This document shows, one piece after another, positions 6,161 to 13,286 of a DNA stretch of 29,586 nt (its first letter is position 1; each line of letters starts with the position of its first letter). Both the position numbers and the translations under genes were made by a program. A model generated the notes under the pieces. The model made no database searches, was not told the DNA's origin, and saw only the letters and a list, made by a program, of their open reading frames with translations. The DNA is from a virus: the IMG/VR virus record IMGVR_UViG_3300026293_000038, positions 1 to 29,586 of that record, one strand, 5' to 3'.

Positions 6161-6724
6161 CTGCCCAGCGTAACCGAAGTCCTTCGACCATACCAGGATC
6201 TCCGGGCGGTCCCGCCAGACGCGCTCGAACACGCGGCCTGGAGAGGGACCGAGGTGCACAGGATCTGCTCCTGCGTCGCCCGCGGAGTGCCTTATCTGGG
6301 AGGCGTCCCCGAGGGTTGCGCCGGATATGTCCTTTCGTTCCAGGAGTGGTTCGGGTTTGCCGTCATATCGGTGCACCTGGTCGAGCAGGAGCTGGTCGAC
6401 ATGGAGCTAGGCTACCGGGGACGTCCCGACCTTATCGCCAGGCTCAGGGGAGATTCCGAAGCCGAGCTCACCCTGGTCGACTATAAGACCGCCAGGACGG
6501 TCTCCAGGATATGGAGGGGCCAGTTGGCCGCCTACAGGCGGCTTGCCGACAGGGCCGGCTATCCGGTCCTTCGGACTCTGGCCCTCAGACTGGATGAGAC
6601 CGGAGGGCCCGCAAAGGTAACGGAGTACACGGACCACAAGAGGGACTTCGCCGCCTTCCTGGCGGCCCTGACCGCCTACAAGTATTTCGTTCAAGACACG
6701 AAAAAAGGAGGTAAGGAACCATGA
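6107..6724 (+). CDS. PD-(D/E)XK phage exonuclease (RecB-like)
   Basis: A 205-residue nuclease of the RecB/PDDEXK type. It begins with LPSVTEVL, typical of phage family members. It then shows WRGTEVHRI, an upstream Glu (VEQELV), Asp108 in GRPDLI, the D-Y-K motif at 125-127 (LVDYKT) and Gln139-x-x-x-Tyr (GQLAAYR). These residues form the metal-dependent active site. It should resect DNA ends so that the downstream RecT-like protein can load, the pairing known from phage two-component recombination systems. Residues 4-18 are encoded by copy 2 of the 46-bp repeat, so the extreme N-terminus looks newly acquired. It overlaps the coiled-coil gene at ATGA (6721-6724). Confidence 0.8.
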   Translation: MRESSGAIGRTWNAETKSLPSVTEVLRPYQDLRAVPPDALEHAAWRGTEVHRICSCVARGVPYLGGVPEGCAGYVLSFQEWFGFAVISVHLVEQELVDMELGYRGRPDLIARLRGDSEAELTLVDYKTARTVSRIWRGQLAAYRRLADRAGYPVLRTLALRLDETGGPAKVTEYTDHKRDFAAFLAALTAYKYFVQDTKKGGKEP

Positions 6725-7419
6725 CACAACACGTCGATTTCATGGCTGGGTTGGAGACGGGGCAGAAGATCGACAGACGATCGAAACTCTTGGATATGGA
6801 GGCTGTAAAGGCCAGGTTTGCTCCATACAGCGAGGCGATCGACCTCATGTTCCGGGAGGCCCGCGAGCATGAGGTCCGGGACGAGGAAAGCCTCAAGGCC
6901 GCGATCGCGATGGCCGGGCAGGCGCAGGCCCTGGAGAAAAAGATAGACGCGCAGAGGAAAGCGATCGTCGAGGAACCGAACCGGTTCGTGAAATCCGTCA
7001 ACGGCTTCGCTTCCGATTTCCTGGGCAGGCTCAAGGAAATTGTCCAGGATCTCAAAAAGAAAATCTCCGATTACCAGTACGCCCAGGAGCTCGCCAGACG
7101 CGAGGCCGAGCGGAAGGCGCAGGAGGAGGCCAAGCTCCTCCAGGAGAAGCTCAACCGGGATGCGGAAAGCAAGGGGGTCCAGGCCCCTGTGGTGCCCGCT
7201 CCGGTGCTTCCGGAGCCTCCCAGAGTGACCCGGACGGAAACCGGAACGAGCGCTCATATCAGAAAGGAATGGACGTTTCGGGTTGTGGAACCCGCACAGG
7301 TCCCGAGAGAGTATTGCGTGCCTGACGAGCGGCTGATCCGTCAGGCCGTGAAGATGGGCGTCCGAGAAATCCCTGGAGTAGAAATCTACGAGGAAGCCAG
7401 GACCGTGCTGAGAACATGA
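6721..7419 (+). CDS. Coiled-coil recombination-associated phage protein
   Basis: A 232-residue protein. Residues 20-155 are strongly helical and charged (EAIDLMFREAREHEV, ELARREAERKAQEEAKLLQEKL), then a Pro-rich linker (VVPAPVLPEPP), then a compact C-terminal domain (HIRKEWTFRVVEPAQVPREY ... IPGVEIYEE). This C-terminal pattern is common in phage genes next to RecT or ssDNA-annealing systems. It lies between exonuclease and RecT with a 14-base gap, so it likely assists them. No catalytic motif is seen. Confidence 0.65.
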   Translation: MTQHVDFMAGLETGQKIDRRSKLLDMEAVKARFAPYSEAIDLMFREAREHEVRDEESLKAAIAMAGQAQALEKKIDAQRKAIVEEPNRFVKSVNGFASDFLGRLKEIVQDLKKKISDYQYAQELARREAERKAQEEAKLLQEKLNRDAESKGVQAPVVPAPVLPEPPRVTRTETGTSAHIRKEWTFRVVEPAQVPREYCVPDERLIRQAVKMGVREIPGVEIYEEARTVLRT

Positions 7420-7432
7420 GGGGAAACAAAAG

Positions 7433-8383
7433 ATGCAGACGAGAACGGAGCTCACGGCACAGAAGGTTAAGACGATCCGCGCCCTGCTTACGGACGAGCG
7501 CGTGAAGAAACAACTCCTGATGGCGATCCCGAAGCACCTGTCCGTCGACCGCCTGCTCAGGGTGGCGATCACGTCCATACAACGCAACCCGGCACTCCTT
7601 GAATGCACGCCACAAAGCCTTCTGGCTTGCGTGATGACCGCGGCGCAGCTCGGCCTGGAGCCCGACGGAATTACCGGGCAGGCCTACATGGTCCCGTACA
7701 GGAACAGCAAGAAGCCCGGAAAACCCATGGAGGCGCAGCTCATTCCCGGCTACCGCGGGCTCCTGGCCCTCACGAGGCGCAGTGGGGAAGTCAGGAGCGT
7801 GCAGGCTCACGTCGTCTACTCGAACGACCGGTTCGAGCTGCGCTACGGGCTCGACGAGAAGCTCGAGCACGTGCCGGCCGACGGGGACCGTGGGGAGCCG
7901 AGGGGCGCATACGTGATTTTCCGGTACAAGGACGGGTCGCATTCGTTCGACTACATGAGCAGGGAAGACATCGAGAAGGTACGACAGCGCTCGAAATCGC
8001 CCGCCGAAGGCCCGTGGGCCACGGACTGGGACGAAATGGCGAAAAAGACCGTGATCCGCCGGCACGCGAAGCTAGCTCCGATGTCCGTCGAATTCGCCAA
8101 GGCGGTGGCTCTTGAGGACAGGTTCCATGCCGGAGAGTCACAAATGGACCTGCTTACCGAGGGAGAACAGGTGATCGAGCCGGAACAGCCCCTTCCGGAG
8201 CCTTGTTTCGAAGAGCTCGTTGCCGAAGCCGCAAAGGGAGACGGGGCGATCTTACAGCAACTCGAAAAATTCGTCGCAGTCACGGCGGAGGCGAACGGGA
8301 TCGGTCCGGAGGAACTCAAGGAGACGGCTGCCAGGAATTTCGAAGAGTTTTGGCACGCATTCCACCAATGGATGCAGAAGTAG
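7433..8383 (+). CDS. recT: RecT-family single-strand annealing protein
   Basis: A 316-residue RecT homologue. The conserved core covers residues 25-230: the helical start (LPKHL-like, IPKHLSVDRLLRVAITSIQRNP), LLACVMTAAQLGLEPDGITGQAYMVPY, AQLIPGYRGLLALTRRSGEVRSVQAHVVYSNDRFE, and WDEMAKKTVIRRHAKLAPMS. These are standard RecT signatures. The acidic tail (230-316) differs more. It anneals complementary single strands made by the exonuclease, for phage recombination and circularisation. Weak ribosome site (AGGGGAAACAAAAG). Confidence 0.95.
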   Translation: MQTRTELTAQKVKTIRALLTDERVKKQLLMAIPKHLSVDRLLRVAITSIQRNPALLECTPQSLLACVMTAAQLGLEPDGITGQAYMVPYRNSKKPGKPMEAQLIPGYRGLLALTRRSGEVRSVQAHVVYSNDRFELRYGLDEKLEHVPADGDRGEPRGAYVIFRYKDGSHSFDYMSREDIEKVRQRSKSPAEGPWATDWDEMAKKTVIRRHAKLAPMSVEFAKAVALEDRFHAGESQMDLLTEGEQVIEPEQPLPEPCFEELVAEAAKGDGAILQQLEKFVAVTAEANGIGPEELKETAARNFEEFWHAFHQWMQK

Positions 8384-8393
8384 GCGGCGAAAA

Positions 8394-9461
8394 ATGAAAA
8401 AGTGCCCGGCGATACGCTTTTACCCCGGCGACTGGCTGAGGGACCTTAACCTGAGCGCGTGCAGCCTCGCCGCACGCGGACTGTGGATCGGCATGCTGTG
8501 CGTCATGCATCAATCACCGAGGTACGGCTACTTCCTTATAGGGGACAGAGCGCCCACCGTGGACGAAGCCGCGCGTATACTCGGCTGTACTGCTGACGAA
8601 TACTCCAACTGTCTTGCGGAACTTGAGCGAGCCTCGGTACTTTCCCGAACAGAGGACGGTACGATTTTTTGCCGGAGGATGGTACGTGATGAAGCGAAAC
8701 GGAAGCAATGGCGTACGCGGCAGGAACGTCACAGAAGCGCTAAGAATGCCACCAGCGTGACGTCACGCACCTTGTCACGCTCTTGTCACGCTGTTGTCAC
8801 GCCACTTGTCACGCCCTTGTCACGCCCTCCTCTTTCCTCCTCTCCCTCTTCCTCTCCCCCTATAACCCCCTCTTCTTCTCCTTCTTCTCCTTACTCCCCT
8901 TCTTCCATCTTCTCTTCTAGAAATAAATTAATAGATAGTACTGGTACGGCGGAGGAAGAAAGGGGGGGTATGGGGGGGAAAGGAACCCAGCACATAACGG
9001 CAGACACATGTCACGCTACGGCAGGGGGAGGAATCCCCCTGCAACCCCCTCTTGTCCCGTCCGATCGTCATCGGACGGGACCGTCGCCCGTATCCGCGCC
9101 GGGTGAATCTGAGCAACTCATTCTGGTTGAGCCTCCACACGAGCCCCAACCTGTCATCACGATACCCGTCCTGCCAGGCAAATCCGGCCAAGCGGAGTTT
9201 GGGGTCTGCCGGGACCAGGTGGATGAATGGACAAGCCTGTTTCCCGCCGTCGACGTCGAGCAAGAGCTGCGCACGATGCGTGCCTGGTGCCTGGCAAATC
9301 CTGATCGGCGCAAGACCAGCAGGGGTGTCATGCGGTTCATCACGGGCTGGTTGGCCAGGGAGCAGAATCGGGCCGGCAGGCAGCGCGCGGATCCGTTCAG
9401 GAAGACGGGCTTCGGGTTTCTCACGGCGACATTCGGCGGAGAGCCAGAAACGGAGGATTGA
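8394..9461 (+). CDS. Phage replication initiator-like protein (lambda O type role)
   Basis: A 355-residue protein starting 10 bases after recT. Residues 5-110 form a conserved N-terminal region (RFYPGDWLRDLNLSACSLAARGLWIGML, then a winged-helix-like region VDEAARILGC). Residues 120-185 are a Ser/Pro/Thr low-complexity linker coded by the iteron and pyrimidine tract. A C-terminal domain near 270-325 (VDEWTSLFPAVDVEQELRTMRAW ... RGVMRFITGWL) is of the kind that contacts the helicase or loader. The frame is open upstream to 8220, but the ATG at 8394 matches the start of homology. The repeats inside its own gene, as in lambda O, support an initiator role. The biochemical function is inferred. Confidence 0.7.
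   Translation: MKKCPAIRFYPGDWLRDLNLSACSLAARGLWIGMLCVMHQSPRYGYFLIGDRAPTVDEAARILGCTADEYSNCLAELERASVLSRTEDGTIFCRRMVRDEAKRKQWRTRQERHRSAKNATSVTSRTLSRSCHAVVTPLVTPLSRPPLSSSPSSSPPITPSSSPSSPYSPSSIFSSRNKLIDSTGTAEEERGGMGGKGTQHITADTCHATAGGGIPLQPPLVPSDRHRTGPSPVSAPGESEQLILVEPPHEPQPVITIPVLPGKSGQAEFGVCRDQVDEWTSLFPAVDVEQELRTMRAWCLANPDRRKTSRGVMRFITGWLAREQNRAGRQRADPFRKTGFGFLTATFGGEPETED
8759..8825 (+). repeat. Iteron array, consensus CTTGTCACGC
   Basis: Six copies start at 8759 (GACGTCACGC), 8771, 8782, 8793 (GTTGTCACGC), 8805 and 8816. Spacings are 12, 11, 11, 12 and 11 bp, about one helical turn. A further CATGTCACGC lies at 9007-9016. The phased array suggests binding sites for the initiator encoded by the same gene. 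Confidence 0.75.
9021..9079. other. Two strong hairpins at the downstream side of the origin
   Basis: Hairpin 1: GCAGGGGG (9021-9028) pairs with CCCCCTGC (9035-9042), loop of 6. Hairpin 2: CCCGTCCGAT (9056-9065) pairs with ATCGGACGGG (9070-9079), loop of 4. Both are perfect. They could be primosome or single-strand initiation structures. Confidence 0.6.
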
Positions 9462-9464
9462 GGC

Positions 9465-10022
9465 ATGGAGATGAGCAGGTTTCGCTGGGGAATGAATGAG
9501 CTCTACGCTTACTACGGGCGGAAGCCGCTCACGGACGCCCAGGAGCGCGTCTACTGGGAAGCCGTCTGCCGGTACTCCGACCGCGCCTGGACGGAGACCG
9601 TGACGAACCTCATGCGATGCACGAAGCCCTTGGCCGGCAATTTCCCGAGCCCGCAGGAACTGCGGACGACATGCCAGAACATGCAGGACTCAAGAGAAGG
9701 GCCGACCGGAGAAGAGGTACAGGAACATTACTGTTCCGAGTGCGGCGGACGCGGCTTCCTGGAAAGCTACGCTGCGGATGATCCCATGCAGTACACGTCG
9801 GTCGTCAGGTGCGGCCATTGCGAGAACTGGCGCAGGCGTTTCGGCCCAACGCTTCCGATCCGCACGAGGCGGCAATTGGAGGCCCGCGGCAGGATCCTGA
9901 CCCGGGGCGGCTACCGCAGGGAGGACTGGGAAGAATGGCTCGAGCTCGGGTGGAGAGATCTCACTCCGCCAACGGATGGGACAGGGCCGCTTACGCGGAT
10001 CTTGGAGACAATTGGAGCCTGA
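9465..10022 (+). CDS. Helicase-loader-like zinc protein
   Basis: A 185-residue protein with GGAGG (9452-9456) eight bases before the ATG. Residues 8-70 (NELYAYYGRKPLTDAQERVYWEAV ... GNFPSPQELR) resemble the N-terminal domain of phage helicase loaders such as the G40P-loader family. A zinc ribbon follows: CSECG at 90-94 and CGHC at 116-119. The C-terminus is Trp/Arg-rich. Its position just after the initiator-like gene fits a loader (lambda P role). The zinc ribbon is clear; the loader role is inferred. Confidence 0.6.
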   Translation: MEMSRFRWGMNELYAYYGRKPLTDAQERVYWEAVCRYSDRAWTETVTNLMRCTKPLAGNFPSPQELRTTCQNMQDSREGPTGEEVQEHYCSECGGRGFLESYAADDPMQYTSVVRCGHCENWRRRFGPTLPIRTRRQLEARGRILTRGGYRREDWEEWLELGWRDLTPPTDGTGPLTRILETIGA

Positions 10023-10035
10023 AGGAGTGTCTGCG

Positions 10036-10305
10036 ATGGCAAAAGCTCTCTTTTATCTCTTCTGCATCTGCTTCGGCTCGGTCTGCCTGCTTTTCCTGCT
10101 TGACCGTCTCTCCGGATGGCGGTCGGGAGCGCTCGGCGCGACGGACTGCCGGCCGCATCTGTACCTGTCCGGGACCGTCGAGATCCGCGGAAAACCTGGC
10201 GTGCTGTATGTGCTGGACTACAGGGACCTCCAGGAGCTTGTTCAGATGCTCCAGGCGGTGGAGGCGGACATGAACGGTAAGGCGAAATGGCTCGGGACGG
10301 ACTAG
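10036..10305 (+). CDS. Small single-pass membrane protein
   Basis: An 89-residue protein with AAGGAG at 10022-10027. Residues 4-22 form one transmembrane helix (ALFYLFCICFGSVCLLFLL), followed by a soluble domain of about 60 residues with short beta-like stretches (PHLYLSGTVEIRGKPGVLYVL) and a helix. No family is recognised. It overlaps the longest possible start of the resolvase frame. Confidence 0.6.
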   Translation: MAKALFYLFCICFGSVCLLFLLDRLSGWRSGALGATDCRPHLYLSGTVEIRGKPGVLYVLDYRDLQELVQMLQAVEADMNGKAKWLGTD

Positions 10306-10355
10306 AGGGAAAACGGCACATATCTGAGGAGAAGCGCGAGGAGGCCAAGAAACGG

Positions 10356-10880
10356 ATGAGGGATGAGCAGATGGCTAGATCAAAGGACTGTGTGCTGGCG
10401 TTAGACTTGGGGACCCGGTGCGGCTGGGCGTATTGGGCTCCGCCGTTTGTGCGGCCCGACAGCGGAGTACAGGTCTTCGACCTGGCGCGCGGGGAGTCGC
10501 CAGGGATGCGTTACGTCAGATTTTCTCGGTGGTTACAGGAGCTTTTCGACTGGGACGTCTGGCTCGTCGTCTACGAGAGGCCGCATCTGCGGGGCGGCTA
10601 CGCGGCTGGGCTCCTCACCGGGCTCGAGTGCCTCGTGCAGACCCATGCGGCGGTGCGGGAGATAGAGTACTATCCGGTCCACTCGGCGACTCTGAAAAAA
10701 TGGGCCGCTGGGCACGGGCGCGCCGGCAAGGAGCAGATGATAGAGGCGGCGCGCAGGCTCTGGGCGATAGAGCCTGAGGACGACAACGAGGCGGACGCGC
10801 TGTGTCTGCTGGGCTACGCCAAGGCGGAGATTGTGCCTCAAGTCCAGCGCGGTGTCGTGGCGGGAGGGGCGGCCAAATGA
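10356..10880 (+). CDS. RuvC-like Holliday junction resolvase
   Basis: A 174-residue protein of the RuvC/RNase H fold. Asp17 (VLALDLGT), Glu74 (VVYERP), and the late acidic cluster DDNEADAL (Glu145, Asp147) match the four metal-binding acids. HSATLKKWAAGHGRAGKEQM is the typical DNA-contacting region of phage RuvC-like enzymes. It would cut branched recombination or replication intermediates before packaging. The ATG at 10356 was chosen because GAGGAGG lies 11 bases ahead and the domain begins just after it. The frame also offers ATGs at 10287 (weak site, charged extension) and 10371. Confidence 0.8.
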   Translation: MRDEQMARSKDCVLALDLGTRCGWAYWAPPFVRPDSGVQVFDLARGESPGMRYVRFSRWLQELFDWDVWLVVYERPHLRGGYAAGLLTGLECLVQTHAAVREIEYYPVHSATLKKWAAGHGRAGKEQMIEAARRLWAIEPEDDNEADALCLLGYAKAEIVPQVQRGVVAGGAAK

Positions 10881-10937
10881 TTGCGCAGTGGAGGCAGTGC
10901 ATGACGGCTCAACCAAGAGGAGAGAGGAGGAGACAAA

Positions 10938-11366
10938 ATGAGCAAGGAAAATCGCGCAGTTATCGGTGCCTTGGGATGTGTACTGACGACCATTGGTCTG
11001 TTTGGGCCAATCATCCACGTGCCGCTTGTCGGCGGCTTATCGCTTGTCTCCGGGCCGGACGGCAAGCTGATGCTGATCCTGACTCTCGCCGGGCTCGTGG
11101 CCGTCTGGAGGCGGCGATACGCGGTGCTGTGGGCCACGGGGGGCCTTACGGCTCTGATGGCGTCGGCTGCCTGGCGCACGATGATGCGGGCGCTACCAGA
11201 GGCCAGGCAAACGGCACAGGACGCAGCGGCAGAGGGCGGAGAGCTTGCCAAGGCGCTGGTGGATATGTGGGCGGCCGGGCTCTCTATCGGATGGGCCTGG
11301 GCACCGCTGGCGGTCGGATGCGTATGCGTGCTCCTGGCTGCGCTAGGGCCAAGGGGGAAGTGTTAG
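10938..11366 (+). CDS. Predicted four-helix membrane protein
   Basis: A 142-residue protein with GAGGAG a few bases before the ATG. Hydrophobic segments lie near residues 7-27, 44-58, 62-79 and 115-136, with an Ala/Glu-rich amphipathic stretch between the last two. No holin or other family is recognised. Its place among early genes, away from late lysis genes, argues against a simple holin. Confidence 0.6.
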   Translation: MSKENRAVIGALGCVLTTIGLFGPIIHVPLVGGLSLVSGPDGKLMLILTLAGLVAVWRRRYAVLWATGGLTALMASAAWRTMMRALPEARQTAQDAAAEGGELAKALVDMWAAGLSIGWAWAPLAVGCVCVLLAALGPRGKC

Positions 11367-11578
11367 GAAACCGCTACGTTGGCAACAGGTCGTCAAGACC
11401 CACTCCGGGATGCTTCCCCAGTCCCGGACTCTGGAAGGCTTGGATCATGCAGGCGAAAGGTAAAGCGTCGCAGGGTTATACCCAACGGGATGGCAGGAAA
11501 GGAGGAAGCGCGGGGAGCCGCTTGACGGCGGTGCGCTATCCCTCCCCGCCCTGAAGGGCGGGGTCTCCCGCGCACTTT
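11367..11578. other. Non-coding gap with possible IS200/IS605-type right-end remnant
   Basis: This 212-base gap has no gene-like frame with its own ribosome site. Its right end holds a compound hairpin with a TGAA loop flanked by TATCCCT and TCTCCCGCGC. In my recollection this arrangement resembles the right ends and omegaRNA scaffolds of TnpB-carrying IS200/IS605 elements. No transposase is present. It coincides with an odd gene junction, since the next gene has no ribosome site. Confidence 0.35.
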
Positions 11579-11580
11579 TT
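11531..11580 (+). terminator. Intrinsic terminator or transposon-end hairpin
   Basis: The inner stem CCCCGCCC (11544-11551) pairs with GGGCGGGG (11556-11563) over a TGAA loop. The outer stem GTGCGC (11531-11536) pairs with GCGCAC (11570-11575). A TTTTT run follows at once (11576-11580). The shape suits an intrinsic terminator ending the early transcript. Confidence 0.55.
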
Positions 11581-11581
11581 G

Positions 11582-12094
11582 ATGACGACGAAGGAATATC
11601 GAAGGAACAAAGCGGAAAAAGGCTACGAAAAGATCACGTTGAAACGTCTCACGGAAGATGTCCTGCATAAACTCCGCGCCGGACGCGGACCAAAAGCACG
11701 CATCGGGCGTGAGCTTTCCGTCGCGGTTCGAATCATGGCCGAAGAATACCGCAAAGATCCTTACGGGTTCACGGCATGGCTCGGCAAAAGGCTGGGAAAC
11801 GAAGCTCGAACGGCCGAGGAAGAAAGCGAAGCCGTAAAGGCGATCTGTGACGTTCTCGATTCGCTCGGCGTCTGGCATTGGCATGTCCGACACGGATCAG
11901 AGAGGCCCGCCGGCGTGCCCGACGTCGTAGGAATCTATCAGGGCAGATTAGTTGCGATCAAAGTCAAACGGCCGGAACAAAACGTAACGGCGACTTGGAA
12001 GACGATTCTTGCCAATATCCGCGATCGAGGAGGCATAGCGTTCGTGGCGGAAGACCCGAACGACGTGCTGGAAAACCTGAACATAGGGCTCTGA
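11582..12094 (+). CDS. VRR-NUC-like nuclease-fold protein lacking the catalytic Glu
   Basis: A 170-residue protein. The N-terminal 80 residues are basic and helical (Lys/Arg-rich). The C-terminal half resembles a VRR-NUC fold: GVPDVVGIYQGRLVAIKVKRP then IRDRGGIAFVAEDPNDVLENL. Active members have E-x-K (AIEVKRP); here the Glu is Lys (codon AAA), and the usual Gln in the next helix is also missing. Asp in GVPDVV and the Lys remain. It may be inactive or have a changed role. No ribosome site precedes the ATG at 11582, which follows the hairpin at 11531-11575. Codon use is richer in A-ending codons (GAA, AAA, CGA) than in neighbours, hinting at separate acquisition. Confidence 0.65.
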   Translation: MTTKEYRRNKAEKGYEKITLKRLTEDVLHKLRAGRGPKARIGRELSVAVRIMAEEYRKDPYGFTAWLGKRLGNEARTAEEESEAVKAICDVLDSLGVWHWHVRHGSERPAGVPDVVGIYQGRLVAIKVKRPEQNVTATWKTILANIRDRGGIAFVAEDPNDVLENLNIGL

Positions 12095-12110
12095 GAGGGG
12101 AGGCGGCGAT

Positions 12111-12599
12111 ATGAAAACCGTCAGAACTGCGACGGAATGCGCGGAGATGCCCCTGTCCTGGAAGACTACCAGGCGGCTCATGACCGCGCTCAGACGCAAG
12201 GTCGCAGCAGGCCTGATCTCGCGCGTGACGCTGGCGGAATTAGGTGGATGCACGCTTTACGAAATCAGTGCCTGGCTCCGCGGCCGGCAGGCATTAAGGC
12301 GGGAGGTGGCACTACGGCTCGTGGAACATTTCAAGGCATTGCTGCCCGCAGAAAAGCCTCGGAGTGCAGACAGACCTGCGCAGCGGTACCCCGACATGTC
12401 GTTCCGTGAATGCGGTTCGGACAATCCGCCGGCGCGGCCCTTGATTCGGTTTTCCACGGGAGGGGCCCTCTGCACGGATGATTGCCCGGACGATTGCAGG
12501 TGGCGGATTCCGACGCACAACGGGGACAGGTGCCCGTTTTATGTCATAATCCCGTGGCGGCGCTGGGGATGCTGGTTCTATCTGACCGTCGAGAAATAG
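12111..12599 (+). CDS. Putative HTH phage regulator with Cys-rich tail
   Basis: A 162-residue protein with GGGGAGG at 12097-12103. Residues 15-75 are helical and read like a DNA-binding domain (KVAAGLISRVTLAELGGCTLYEISAWLRGRQALRREVALRLVEHF). The C-terminal part has clustered Cys and Trp (CTDDCPDDCRW, CPFYVIIPWRRWGCW), perhaps a metal site. It lies just before the terminase genes, the usual place for a late-gene regulator, but no known family is recognised. Confidence 0.5.
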   Translation: MKTVRTATECAEMPLSWKTTRRLMTALRRKVAAGLISRVTLAELGGCTLYEISAWLRGRQALRREVALRLVEHFKALLPAEKPRSADRPAQRYPDMSFRECGSDNPPARPLIRFSTGGALCTDDCPDDCRWRIPTHNGDRCPFYVIIPWRRWGCWFYLTVEK

Positions 12600-12602
12600 A
12601 CG

Positions 12603-12692
12603 ATGGATCGGAACCGGCCGCGGGTCCTTTCCAGGGGGGCGTCGGCCGAGGGTATCGCAGCCGCCGCGGCCCGCCTCCGCGTAGAGGGGTAG
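12603..12692 (+). CDS. Possible 29-residue leader peptide before terminase
   Basis: ATG 12603 to TAG 12692 encodes a short Arg/Ala-rich peptide (MDRNRPRVLS ... ARLRVEG). Its last codons contain the GAGGGG site of the next gene, so translation could couple to the terminase small subunit. It could also be chance. Confidence 0.3.
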   Translation: MDRNRPRVLSRGASAEGIAAAAARLRVEG

Positions 12693-12698
12693 CAAATA

Positions 12699-13286
12699 TT
12701 GGAGCGCACGTGCTACGGCGTGGCTGATCTGAAGCGGGTCTCCAGGGCCGTCCTGGCCGGCCAGGTCTTCGGGGTCAATCCTGCAACGGTGTCCCGATGG
12801 GTCTCCGAAGGCATGCCGAGGAACGAGGACGGGACGTTCAATGTGCTTGAGTGCGTCGAATGGGCCCTCGAGCAGGCCCGCACGGAGGCCGCGGGTACTG
12901 CCCATCAGGAGACCGAGGAATCGAAAAAATGGCTTGCCCAGTACCGCAAGGAACGCGCCCTGCTTGCCAGGATCGACCGGGAGACCAAGGAAGGCACGCT
13001 GCTCCCGCGCGACAAAGTTACCGCCGCCTGGCGCAACAGGTATAGCCATTTCAGGCGCCATTTGCTCCTGTGGTCGAAGCGTCTGCCGGGACGACTGATG
13101 GGACTAGACGAACGTGAGGCCGGCAGGGTGCTGGACGACGAAGTACGGTTTCTGCTCGGACTGCTAGCGCGCCCGGGCAAATTCACGCCGGCGCCGGAGT
13201 CCGACAAGGAGGACACCAGGGAAAAATGCGGGCTGGCCGATTCGACTTTCTCGAAGCCTTCTTCCCGGAGGAGCTCTCGGAGATAG
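12699..13286 (+). CDS. terS: Terminase small subunit (Nu1-like)
   Basis: A 195-residue protein starting at TTG 12699, with GAGGGG (12684-12689) nine bases ahead. Residues 15-50 form the DNA-binding helix-turn-helix (VFGVNPATVSRWVSEGMPRN). Residues 75-150 are helical (YRKERALLARIDRETKEGTLLPRDKVTAAWRNRYSHFRRHLLLW), as in lambda Nu1-type subunits. It recognises the packaging site and brings it to the large subunit. The last 60 bases overlap the large-subunit gene, and the Ser/Arg tail in that overlap is probably unimportant. Confidence 0.8.
   Translation: MERTCYGVADLKRVSRAVLAGQVFGVNPATVSRWVSEGMPRNEDGTFNVLECVEWALEQARTEAAGTAHQETEESKKWLAQYRKERALLARIDRETKEGTLLPRDKVTAAWRNRYSHFRRHLLLWSKRLPGRLMGLDEREAGRVLDDEVRFLLGLLARPGKFTPAPESDKEDTREKCGLADSTFSKPSSRRSSRR

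Larger units (their letters stand above)
8759..9079 (+). other. Predicted phage replication origin inside the initiator gene
   Basis: In order: phased iterons (8759-8825), a nearly pure pyrimidine tract on the top strand (8826-8920), an AT-rich block (8921-8940, a likely unwinding element), two G7 runs (8962-8968 and 8972-8978), another iteron (9007-9016) and two strong hairpins (9021-9079). This matches the layout of lambda ori within gene O. Origin activity is inferred. Confidence 0.6.

Noticed and set aside
8759-8825. Short repeats as a CRISPR array
   Set aside because: Units are 10 bp with 1-2 bp between them; there is no room for spacers. They fit iterons.
10938-11366. Holin
   Set aside because: It has several hydrophobic segments but sits among early genes with no endolysin or spanin beside it.
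10802-11554. 250-codon plus-strand frame, including an ATGA-coupled start at 10877
   Set aside because: It is a Gly/Arg-rich shadow of the membrane protein gene at 10938-11366, which has a proper ribosome site and real transmembrane pattern.
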